Shown: piece after piece, positions 1 through 5,959 of the stretch | Layout of the letters: each line of letters starts with the position of its first letter | How positions within the stretch are numbered: the stretch's first letter is position 1 | Assembly (NCBI GenBank): GCA_016209805.1 | Contig: JACQVJ010000345.1 | Location: forward strand, 1 to 5,959 | Origin: Ignavibacteriota bacterium | GTDB lineage: Bacteria > Bacteroidota > Ignavibacteria > UBA10030 > UBA6906 | Length of the DNA stretch: 5,959 bases | Direction: 5' to 3' | Notes under the pieces: generated by a model | Database searches by the model: none | What the model saw: the letters and a program-made list of their open reading frames with translations, nothing else | What the model was told of the DNA's origin: nothing | Position numbers and translations under genes: made by a program

Positions 1-840
1 CGAATGCCGGGCACAGCCAACCACTGGTACGTCAAACGACCTCGCGGGAAGCTGTTGATGGTAAAGGATGACATCAACTACGGGGTCTTTGCAGACAGTA
101 TATATCGAAGTTCACTCGCACAGGTTCCCGGTGGTTTGTTCACCCCACCGATTGACCACATCGATATTGGAAGAGGTCTGACGGCGGAGGAAAAAGGGAA
201 TGGAAAGTTCGGGCCTATGGTTCCGCCATTTGTCGATCCGGCATTGATAAACACGTTCCTTTTATATGACTATGTGTTCTGGTACACCGAGCAGGTTCCA
301 AGTCTTGGAGTCGCCCAACTTTCACTCTTCACCTATATGCAGAACGGGGGGAAGGTGTTGTTCTCGACAACGTTTCAGAACGTCGTTGATCCCAGAGCTG
401 CGCTGAGGGACTTTGCGCCGATCGACAGCGTCAGCAGCGCACCGTTCACACCGCGCCCTGCCCCCGGCGACACACGCGTTCCGGCAAACTACAAGGTCTA
501 CGCCGATAGCACCGACCCTTCGAACCTCTACCCGTTGCTCGCGTTCAATCCGCCACCGCCGACGTTCCACTCAGTTTTCATGCGGCCAATTTATCGCCGT
601 TCTGATGCGAGGTACATCTATCATCTTCAACCCGACACTGCGAATTCGCCACCCCGATACATCGGCTCTCCAAATGTTGCAGTGGTTGATGGTCAGAGGA
701 CCATCGTTTTCATCGGTCTCCCACTTCATCTGTTGAACAATACCGTCGTCGGGAATCCGCAAGGGGTTACTGCGTTCTTCACTAAGGTCTTCACGGAAGA
801 ATTCAGTCCGAGTCAACGTGTCAATAGATCAAGATTCTGA
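1..840 (+). CDS. C-terminal part of a probable exported protein with a GATase/ThuA-like Rossmann domain (5' partial)
   Basis: The frame is open to the left edge. The first ATG (base 4) has no signal peptide after it, and the sequence starts directly in what looks like a linker (HWYVKRP), so I read this as the 3' end of a longer gene. Numbering from that ATG, the visible pattern is that of a class I glutamine-amidotransferase-like fold: a first strand with acidic turn (GKLLMVKDD, 15-23), a central strand (YDYVFWYTE, 88-96), a helix and a following strand (YMQNGGKVLFSTT, about 111-123), and a closing strand with loop (IVFIGLPLHLLNN, 234-246) followed by a helix ending FTEEF. This arrangement is familiar from C-terminal modules of large FCB-group surface proteins, often behind fibronectin-III domains; that is from memory, not a search. 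The visible part contains no cysteine, so no GATase nucleophile, and no type IX secretion C-terminal domain follows. Its stop overlaps the next start by one base. The coding call is firm; the fold is moderately sure and the role unknown. Confidence 0.75.
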   Translation, partial: RMPGTANHWYVKRPRGKLLMVKDDINYGVFADSIYRSSLAQVPGGLFTPPIDHIDIGRGLTAEEKGNGKFGPMVPPFVDPALINTFLLYDYVFWYTEQVPSLGVAQLSLFTYMQNGGKVLFSTTFQNVVDPRAALRDFAPIDSVSSAPFTPRPAPGDTRVPANYKVYADSTDPSNLYPLLAFNPPPPTFHSVFMRPIYRRSDARYIYHLQPDTANSPPRYIGSPNVAVVDGQRTIVFIGLPLHLLNNTVVGNPQGVTAFFTKVFTEEFSPSQRVNRSRF

Positions 841-842
841 TG
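838..842 (+). other. Stop/start overlap (TGATG) joining two genes
   Basis: The TGA stop of the upstream gene (838-840) shares its last A with the ATG of the TonB-dependent receptor (840-842). The bases before it (AATAGATCAAGATTC) hold no convincing Shine-Dalgarno sequence. Such overlaps usually mean that terminating ribosomes reinitiate on the next gene, which would tie receptor synthesis to that of the upstream protein. The overlap is seen directly; the coupling is inferred. Confidence 0.7.
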
Positions 843-3734
843 AAGCGTCTCTTCACATATGGCGTTCTCCTCGTTTCGATCGGTGTGTCGATGTATTCCT
901 CTTCGGCGCAAACAGCCGGGAAGGGGAGAGTGGAGGGGAGAGTGATTGAAGCAAAATCCAACGAGGGTATACCCGGCGCGAATATCCTGGTCAAAGGAAC
1001 CTATTATGGTGGTTCGAGCAATATCGATGGTCTTGTAAAGATAGAGAATGTCAATCCCGGGACATACACGATAGAGGTATCACTTCTCGGTTTCAAGACC
1101 GTGCAGTTCACGGGCGTCAAGGTTGAGGCGGGACAAACGACGAAGATCACCGCGAAGATGGAGGAGTCGGTGCTCGCATTGGGACAGGAGATTGTTGTTG
1201 TGGGGGAGAAGCCTCTGTTCGATATTGAAGAGACGGCAAGTCGTCGGAATATCACACAGGCAGACATTCAGGCAACGGCGGTGCAGAATGTGCAGGGTAT
1301 CGTTGCGCTCCAGGCAGGTGTGGTTTTTGCTGATAATGAAATTCACATCCGTGGTGGTCGAACACACGAGAACGCATATCTGGTCGACGGTGTCTCGGTA
1401 CAGGATCCTCTGGCCGGAACCGGGTTCGGTCTTCAGCTCAGTCCTGCCTCCATCCAGGAAGTCGAAGTAATTACGGGTGGCTATAATGCCGAATACGGTC
1501 AAGCGACATCGGGTATCGTGAACATCACCACGCGTGAAGGCTCGGACAAGTACAGCGGGTCGATTTCGTACAAGGTCGATCATTATGGACTGAACAAAGA
1601 CTCACGAAGCAACTGGAATACGGACATCTATGACGCAAGCCTGAGCGGCCCGGAACCGCTCACATCGTACCTGCTGCCTGCTCTCGGTCTCGAAATCCCC
1701 GGAGAGATGAGCTTCTTTGGAACCTTCTATGCAAACCTTAATGATGGCTATTTACGCTGGGTTGAAGTGATCTCCCGCGACGGGAGGCCAATCGGTTTTC
1801 AAGCGATCGCCCCCAATCGTCTCTATTCATCCGTGTACCCTAAGCTTTTTGGCAGTTGGGATTCATCGCCGAGGAGAAGTAACAACTATTCCTGGCTCGC
1901 AAAACTGACTTACAAGCCGATGACAACACTGAAGTTGGGCTACACATATAATCAGTCGGTGGTTATCGACCAGAACACGCAAACCATTCAGGCGACGCTC
2001 GAACGTGTGGAACCGAATCCGGGCTACCAATACCTGTTTCAGTACATTCCCGATAGCGCCAACACTTTTACGCAGCTGAACATTCAACATTCGTTCTCAC
2101 TGACTCACACACTCAGCAGCCAGACGTTTTATGAGGTTAGATTCAGCAGGTATACTGCAAGGGTACGCGGCGATGCGAATGGAAAGAACTTTGACAACTA
2201 CATCGAGCCTGTAGACATCATTACATATCCCATCCGCTACTACAACCAGAACACAGACACGGTCGGCGTAATCCCCGGCGATGGGTTTTACGACATCGGG
2301 GCGCCAACCTCGTGGCGTGATCAGTATAGCAACGAGTTCACCTTCAAGTTTGACCTGACGAATTACTTTAGCGAGAAGAACAAGTTTAAGGCCGGCCTGG
2401 AGATGCGCTTTCAGGAGTTGCAGATGGCAGACATCGTTCGACCGTGGGTGAAGCTCCTTGGCTTTGACAACGATATCTATGCTGTGTTCCCAGCCCTTGG
2501 TGCCTTGTATGCACAGGACAATATCACTCTCAGCGGGATGATCCTGAACTTCGGTGTCCGTCTCGACTACTGGATTCCCGGCAAGTACGTGGACGATGTC
2601 GCCGACGATACATCAAGCTCGCTCCTTGTATCTCCGGCATTGCGGGAACAATACCGCAACTCGACGTTCAAGTTGTTCGGTCGGCGATGGAAGGCACGTC
2701 TGAGTCCGCGCCTTGGTATTTCACATCCGATTTCCGACAACCAGACGCTCTTCTTCTCCTACGGGCATTTCTCGAAATTCCCACGACCTCAGTTTGTTTA
2801 TTCGAAGCTCCAGCGTACCAGCGTCCGGTCGAACCTCCCCGTGGGAAACCCCAATCTGAATCCCGAAACAACGGTATCGTATGAGTTGGGGATTCGTAAC
2901 CAGCTTTCCGGCGACGACGTTCTCACGGTCACTGCATACTACAAGGATATCTTCGATTACATCACCGAAAAGACCGTCCGCCGGGTTTCAGGAACGGGTG
3001 GCTCGCAATTCTACAGCACATACCTCAATTCCGATTATGCGCGTGTCCGCGGACTTGAGTTAGAGTATAAGAAGAGAATCGGGAATTGGTTCCGGGGATC
3101 GCTGTCGGGGTCGTACTCGATAGCAACAGGTAAGAGCTCATCCCCCAACGAAGAGGCAATCAGGCTGCAACAGGGTGAACCGGAAAGTATCAAGGAAAAC
3201 TTCCTCATCTGGGATAGACCGGTACAGATTTCCGCTAATCTCAACTTCACTGTCCCGAAAGGGGAGCCACTGTTTGACTTTGGTGAAGACATTCTTGACG
3301 ACTACAGCATCTTTGCACGCGTGTTCTTCCAGTCCGGTAAGCGGTACACACCGCAACGACTTGTGTCCTACAATTCCACGACGGGCCGTCCCGAGTATTT
3401 CAGCGATCGAGAGAATCTCAACGAGGAGGTCGGCGCGAATTGGTTTTACATCGACCTCACCTTTGAAAAGTTCTTCGATCTTGGTTTCGGAAAACTCATT
3501 GCGCGGATTGAGATCGAGAATCTTTTGGACAACCAGAATACGCAGATCGTAAACCCAATCACCGGCACTGCATACGAATACGAGACGTCGGACGGAAAGC
3601 CGACCCGGACACCCAACAGCTGGAACGATCCGCACTACCCACAGCTTACTGGAGATATCTCTCCGTTCCCTTACAACCCGGCGCGATACTTGAGTCCACG
3701 AACGGTGCGGTTGAGCCTTGCGTTCAGATTCTAA
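840..3734 (+). CDS. TonB-dependent outer-membrane receptor with carboxypeptidase-regulatory-like domain
   Basis: This complete 964-residue protein is a TonB-dependent transporter: an outer-membrane barrel that imports (or otherwise handles) a ligand using energy passed on by TonB. A signal peptide (1-23) probably ends at SSSA|Q. Residues about 27-110 form a carboxypeptidase-regulatory-like beta-sandwich (GRVIEAKSNEGIPGANILVKG, then SLLGFKT), common on Bacteroidota receptors. A TonB-box-like stretch (EIVVVGEKP) lies near 117-124. The plug covers about 130-235 with IHIRGGR (168-174), YLVDGVSVQDP (from 180) and GGYNAEYGQATSGIVNI (213-229). The barrel fills the rest, with typical late motifs VGNPNLNPETT (668-678), YARVRGLELEYKK, IWDRPVQISANL (around 791) and IENLLDNQN, and ends in RLSLAFRF with terminal Phe, the outer-membrane insertion signature. 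The protein has no cysteine. Length is normal for the family. No SusD-like partner follows, so it is not a typical SusC. It overlaps the upstream gene by one base and lies one base from the PorV-like gene. The family is certain; the ligand is unknown. Confidence 0.96.
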   Translation: MKRLFTYGVLLVSIGVSMYSSSAQTAGKGRVEGRVIEAKSNEGIPGANILVKGTYYGGSSNIDGLVKIENVNPGTYTIEVSLLGFKTVQFTGVKVEAGQTTKITAKMEESVLALGQEIVVVGEKPLFDIEETASRRNITQADIQATAVQNVQGIVALQAGVVFADNEIHIRGGRTHENAYLVDGVSVQDPLAGTGFGLQLSPASIQEVEVITGGYNAEYGQATSGIVNITTREGSDKYSGSISYKVDHYGLNKDSRSNWNTDIYDASLSGPEPLTSYLLPALGLEIPGEMSFFGTFYANLNDGYLRWVEVISRDGRPIGFQAIAPNRLYSSVYPKLFGSWDSSPRRSNNYSWLAKLTYKPMTTLKLGYTYNQSVVIDQNTQTIQATLERVEPNPGYQYLFQYIPDSANTFTQLNIQHSFSLTHTLSSQTFYEVRFSRYTARVRGDANGKNFDNYIEPVDIITYPIRYYNQNTDTVGVIPGDGFYDIGAPTSWRDQYSNEFTFKFDLTNYFSEKNKFKAGLEMRFQELQMADIVRPWVKLLGFDNDIYAVFPALGALYAQDNITLSGMILNFGVRLDYWIPGKYVDDVADDTSSSLLVSPALREQYRNSTFKLFGRRWKARLSPRLGISHPISDNQTLFFSYGHFSKFPRPQFVYSKLQRTSVRSNLPVGNPNLNPETTVSYELGIRNQLSGDDVLTVTAYYKDIFDYITEKTVRRVSGTGGSQFYSTYLNSDYARVRGLELEYKKRIGNWFRGSLSGSYSIATGKSSSPNEEAIRLQQGEPESIKENFLIWDRPVQISANLNFTVPKGEPLFDFGEDILDDYSIFARVFFQSGKRYTPQRLVSYNSTTGRPEYFSDRENLNEEVGANWFYIDLTFEKFFDLGFGKLIARIEIENLLDNQNTQIVNPITGTAYEYETSDGKPTRTPNSWNDPHYPQLTGDISPFPYNPARYLSPRTVRLSLAFRF

Positions 3735-3735
3735 T

Positions 3736-4764
3736 ATGAGATACCGAGTTTCCGTCATACTGCTTTCAGTTATTGTTGTCCATCAGTGCGTTCTTCGCAA
3801 CGCGGTATACGCCCAGCTCGTGCCCAATCTCGGCGGGCAGCGTGCTGGCATCTCCGCTTTTCAGTTTCTGAAGATTGGTGTCGGCGCACGTGGAGTCGCG
3901 ATGGGAGAATCGTTCGTTGCCATCGCCAATGATGTCTCGGCGTTGTACTGGAATCCAGCGGGGTTGGTTGAGTTCAAGGAAGACCAGGCAATGGCATCCC
4001 ATACGGAGTACGTGGTCGACATCAAGCATGACTTCTTCGGAGTTGTCTACCATCTCGGCGAGGGGGATGCAATCGGCGCTTCCTTCTCTTCGCTTCACAT
4101 GGACGACATGGAGATTACCACAGAGGCTCAGCCATTCGGCACCGGTCGATATTTTTCCTTTGGCGATATTGCCATTGCCGCAACGTATGCGAAACGCATG
4201 ACTGATCAATTCAGTTTTGGGGCAACGGTTCGGTACGTCGAAGAGACGCTCGACGTCCTAAAGATGCGCTCTGTGATGGTTGATCTGGGAACCTTCTACT
4301 GGACCGGTCTCGGTTCAACCCGCTTCGCTGTAGTGATTACGAATTTTGGGGCAGATGCAAAACCATCCGGGCAGGCGACGCTGTATAATGGATCGACCGA
4401 GGATGAGTTTCAATCGTTCTCGTTGCCGACGGTGTTCAAGCTCGGAATCGCCATGGAAGCTTTCGAAACGGAAGATCAGAAGCTGACAACTTCCCTGCAG
4501 TTGAACCATCCCAATGACAATTCCGAACACTTCCGTCTCGGGCTGGAGTACTCTTTTCAAAACACGTTCTTCGTGCGCGCAGGCTTGAAGCGTACGATAG
4601 GTCAGCGCTTGTTTGGAACTGACCAGACTTCGGAGGAGGATTTTGCGTTGGGCGCCGGTGTACTGGTGGAATTGGGAATCACCCGTGCCAGTGCGGACTA
4701 TGCGTTTGCGAATTTCAACAGGCTCGGTTCTGTCCATCGTATCTCTCTTGCATTCTCGTATTAA
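3736..4764 (+). CDS. PorV/PorQ-family outer-membrane protein
   Basis: This 342-residue protein belongs to the PorV/PorQ family of FadL-like outer-membrane barrels. A signal peptide (1-26) probably ends at AVYA|Q. The family signature directly follows: FQFLKIGVGARGVAMGESF (42-60) and then VAIANDVSALYWNPAGL (61-77). The remainder shows alternating amphipathic strands, and the C-terminus HRISLAFSY ends in an aromatic residue as barrels do. The only cysteine is in the signal peptide. I chose the ATG at 3736, one base after the receptor stop; a TTG six codons upstream is in frame but would overlap the receptor and precede a complete signal peptide. In Porphyromonas gingivalis PorV binds and shuttles cargo of the type IX secretion system, while many paralogues in FCB genomes have no known role and sit in mixed operons like this one. 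At 342 residues it is somewhat shorter than I recall for classical PorV. The family is sure, but it cannot be told whether it is the true T9SS PorV; the context suggests a paralogue. Confidence 0.92.
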   Translation: MRYRVSVILLSVIVVHQCVLRNAVYAQLVPNLGGQRAGISAFQFLKIGVGARGVAMGESFVAIANDVSALYWNPAGLVEFKEDQAMASHTEYVVDIKHDFFGVVYHLGEGDAIGASFSSLHMDDMEITTEAQPFGTGRYFSFGDIAIAATYAKRMTDQFSFGATVRYVEETLDVLKMRSVMVDLGTFYWTGLGSTRFAVVITNFGADAKPSGQATLYNGSTEDEFQSFSLPTVFKLGIAMEAFETEDQKLTTSLQLNHPNDNSEHFRLGLEYSFQNTFFVRAGLKRTIGQRLFGTDQTSEEDFALGAGVLVELGITRASADYAFANFNRLGSVHRISLAFSY

Positions 4765-4779
4765 GTCTCTCTATTGCAG

Positions 4780-5862
4780 ATGAATCTCGTCAAACATATA
4801 TCAGTTGCACTCGGATTTGTTGTGATACTGTGTATCGGTTGTCGTGAAAAACCGCCCCTGCCTCCCCAGCTTGACGAGCTCACATTCGACACGTCTTATG
4901 TGCAGATATTCCCCTCGTTTGGCGGCTTTACCGAACCGGAGGATGTCGCGATTGGAAACGATCAACTCCTCTATGTCGCGGATACGAAGGCCAACCGCGT
5001 CGTGATGCTGAACCGCGCGGGCCAGATCTTGAGCGCGAAGAACATGCTCCAGCCTCTTTCGATCGCGCAGGACAGCAGACTTGACCTGCTGGTCGGCGGG
5101 CTGATCATTGCGACCAACGGCGACACTGTTGGAGCGATCTTCAGAATCCATCTGGTGTCATCTTCCTCCGACTCGGCGCACAGGCTTGATGTCGCCCGCA
5201 TAGATACCGTGTGGCGTGAGCTTGCACGACCCGCAAGACGTTTCCCTTCGATCACCATTTTCGGAGATAACACATATCTGGCGGTACGTACCGGTCCCGA
5301 GAATGTCAGCTTTATTGATCCGGACGATCGTGTCCTGCAGTTCGACAGGAATGACAATTTCATTACACCCGTCCCGGCGTTGACGAGCCGCAATGGAAGC
5401 GGCATCACCGACATCAGCAGTCCCACAGGTATTGCGTCGTTCCCCGGTGTTCGAGACTTCGTCCTCTGTCAGCACAACGAGAACTCACCGAACTATGGCG
5501 CCCTCTGGTTGAGATACGAGAGCACTCCCGATTTCGAAGGATGGCTGCCACGGTTCGATCCCTCGGAGCCGGGCGAAAACAGTGACTTCGTCAGACTCGG
5601 TCGCTCTCTCTACCAGCGTCCTGAGGCAGTGGCTATCGATCCCGCAAGACGTGATGTGTTTATCGCAGATGCAGGGCGCGACAGTGTTTTCAAGTTCAAC
5701 AACAGAGGCGTCTTCAAGTCAGAGTCCTTCGGCTCTGCAAAATCCGGAGGAGTCATGCGCAAACCAACCGGGCTTGCGTTCTTTGAACGGGTCCTGTACG
5801 TGCTCGACGGAGAAACCGGACACATCAATCGGTTTAGGCTGACGACGGATATTCCGCGTTAG
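4780..5862 (+). CDS. Probable NHL-repeat beta-propeller lipoprotein
   Basis: This 360-residue protein starts with a short positive, then hydrophobic leader (residues 1-20) ending LCIGC, so Cys21 is the likely lipidated residue; the -3 position is Cys instead of the usual Leu/Val/Ile, a slightly weak lipobox. No Asp stands at +2. NHL-type blades are clear at both ends: TEPEDVAIGNDQLLYVADTK followed by ANRVVMLNRAG (51-81), RPEAVAIDPARRDVFIADAG and DSVFKFNNRG (280-310), and KPTGLAFFERVLYVLDGETG with HINRFRL (about 326-355). The middle is less regular but keeps blade-like strands, so a six-bladed propeller closed between the ends is plausible. Such propellers bind ligands or proteins and are not usually enzymes; role unknown. 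The ATG at 4780 is preferred over an in-frame TTG two codons earlier. It lies 15 bases after the PorV-like gene, without a Shine-Dalgarno sequence, and is probably the last gene of the operon. Envelope location is inferred from the leader and the neighbours. Confidence 0.88.
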   Translation: MNLVKHISVALGFVVILCIGCREKPPLPPQLDELTFDTSYVQIFPSFGGFTEPEDVAIGNDQLLYVADTKANRVVMLNRAGQILSAKNMLQPLSIAQDSRLDLLVGGLIIATNGDTVGAIFRIHLVSSSSDSAHRLDVARIDTVWRELARPARRFPSITIFGDNTYLAVRTGPENVSFIDPDDRVLQFDRNDNFITPVPALTSRNGSGITDISSPTGIASFPGVRDFVLCQHNENSPNYGALWLRYESTPDFEGWLPRFDPSEPGENSDFVRLGRSLYQRPEAVAIDPARRDVFIADAGRDSVFKFNNRGVFKSESFGSAKSGGVMRKPTGLAFFERVLYVLDGETGHINRFRLTTDIPR

Positions 5863-5869
5863 AGATTTG

Positions 5870-5901
5870 TTTGCATAGCTCACGGTTTTTTCCTACATTC
5901 G
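5870..5901 (+). promoter_or_regulatory. Probable promoter of the tRNA gene
   Basis: Two readings of the same bases agree. As a Bacteroidota-type promoter it has TTTG (5870-5873), a 20-bp spacer and TACATTCG (5894-5901), one mismatch from TAnnTTTG. As a classical sigma-70 promoter it has TTGCAT (5871-5876), a 17-bp spacer and TACATT (5894-5899). Transcription would start near 5906-5908, leaving a leader of roughly 14 bases before the tRNA at 5921. It starts eight bases after the lipoprotein stop. No intrinsic terminator (stable GC stem followed by T-run) is seen between the stop and the promoter; the T6 run at 5886-5891 lies inside the promoter spacer and has no proper stem before it, so operon transcripts may read into the tRNA. 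Confidence 0.65.
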
Positions 5902-5913
5902 TGCAAGCTTTTT

Positions 5914-5936
5914 ACTCACTGGAGAGGTGGGTGAGT
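5914..5936 (+). repeat. Inverted repeat linking tRNA leader and D-arm
   Basis: ACTCAC (5914-5919) in the leader is perfectly complementary to GTGAGT (5931-5936) in the start of the tRNA-like sequence, with an 11-base loop; two further G-U pairs could extend the stem outward. If the leader is transcribed, this hairpin would compete with the acceptor and D stems until the leader is removed by RNase P. The match is seen directly; any function is speculative, and a 6-bp match may be chance. Confidence 0.4.
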
Positions 5937-5959
5937 GGCCCGTCTCAGTTGAACTGAGA
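5921..5959 (+). tRNA. Probable tRNA-Ser, anticodon apparently UGA (3' part outside window, D-arm anomalous)
   Basis: The first 18 bases (GGAGAGGTGGGTGAGTGG) match the usual start of bacterial serine tRNAs: a seven-base acceptor strand GGAGAGG (5921-5927), T8, and a D-arm with GAGTGG. A perfect hairpin follows, TCTCA-GTTGAAC-TGAGA (5943-5959), which read as the anticodon arm has T33, anticodon TGA (5950-5952) and A37, giving tRNA-Ser for UCA codons. Two points are off. Only four bases separate the GG of the D-loop from the anticodon stem, about five fewer than expected, and GGT at 5930-5932 finds no ACC partner; a GGG/CCC stem shifted by one base is the best alternative. The loop also has G32 and C38, which could pair. 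A promoter lies upstream at suitable distance. The variable arm, T-arm and acceptor 3' strand are beyond the window, so a damaged or misassembled gene cannot be excluded. Confidence 0.6.

Noticed and set aside
1080..1583. A 167-codon open frame on the minus strand
   Set aside because: It is antisense to the conserved plug region of the receptor, is rich in Arg, Leu and Cys as shadow frames are, and resembles no family.
840..3734. SusC-type glycan receptor
   Set aside because: The domain order is shared, but no SusD-like gene follows and the locus shows no carbohydrate enzymes, so a SusC call is not supported.
3718..3735. Upstream TTG start for the PorV-like gene
   Set aside because: It would overlap the receptor by 17 bases and add six polar residues before a complete signal peptide; ATG at 3736 fits better.
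3138..3758. A 206-codon open frame on the minus strand
   Set aside because: It lies opposite the firmly identified receptor barrel, has no recognisable domain or membrane pattern, and is of the kind expected from codon bias on the opposite strand.
3766..4209. A 147-codon minus-strand frame opposite the PorV-like gene
   Set aside because: The sense strand carries the PorV signature exactly here; the antisense product has no identifiable feature.
4774..4779. Upstream TTG start for the lipoprotein gene
   Set aside because: It adds only two residues, has no supporting ribosome-binding site, and an ATG follows immediately.
5871..5906. Inverted repeat TTGCA...TGCAA flanking the promoter spacer as an operator or terminator
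   Set aside because: Five base pairs over a 26-base interior are within chance; the T-run lies inside the loop and not after the stem, so it is no terminator.

Overview
The window carries one tightly packed, same-strand gene block (bases 1-5862), followed by a short promoter region and the 5' part of what looks like a serine tRNA gene at the right edge. Three things point to the Bacteroidota/Chlorobiota/Ignavibacteriota (FCB) group: a TonB-dependent receptor with an N-terminal carboxypeptidase-regulatory-like domain, a PorV/PorQ-family outer-membrane protein, and start codons without Shine-Dalgarno sequences. The tRNA promoter also fits the Bacteroidota consensus (TTTG, about 20 bp, TAnnTTTG) with one mismatch. 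Base composition is moderate by eye. I cannot place the organism more precisely; an Ignavibacteria-like lineage is a guess from the style of the proteins.

Layout. (1) Bases 1-840: the C-terminal part of a protein whose frame is open to the left edge. It reads as a Rossmann-like, glutamine-amidotransferase-like (class I GATase/ThuA-like) domain without any cysteine, so probably a non-enzymatic module at the end of a larger, possibly secreted, protein. (2) 840-3734: a complete 964-residue TonB-dependent outer-membrane receptor with signal peptide, carboxypeptidase-regulatory-like domain, plug and beta-barrel ending in Phe. (3) 3736-4764: a 342-residue PorV/PorQ-family outer-membrane barrel with signal peptide. 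(4) 4780-5862: a 360-residue probable lipoprotein with NHL-type beta-propeller repeats. (5) 5863-5920: no gene; it holds a promoter and leader but no recognisable intrinsic terminator. (6) 5921-5959: the 5' part of a tRNA-Ser-like gene, cut by the window end, with an anomalous D-arm.

The four proteins are joined by a 1-base start/stop overlap, a 1-base gap and a 15-base gap, so they are very likely one operon whose promoter lies left of the window. All complete products appear to be exported to the outer membrane or envelope. The natural reading is an envelope module: a TonB-driven receptor, a PorV-like barrel (PorV itself carries substrates of the type IX secretion system) and a propeller lipoprotein. 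There is no SusD-like lipoprotein, so this is not a standard SusCD glycan-uptake locus. The substrate cannot be told from the sequence. Nothing in the window is a mobile element, CRISPR array, riboswitch or clear pseudogene.
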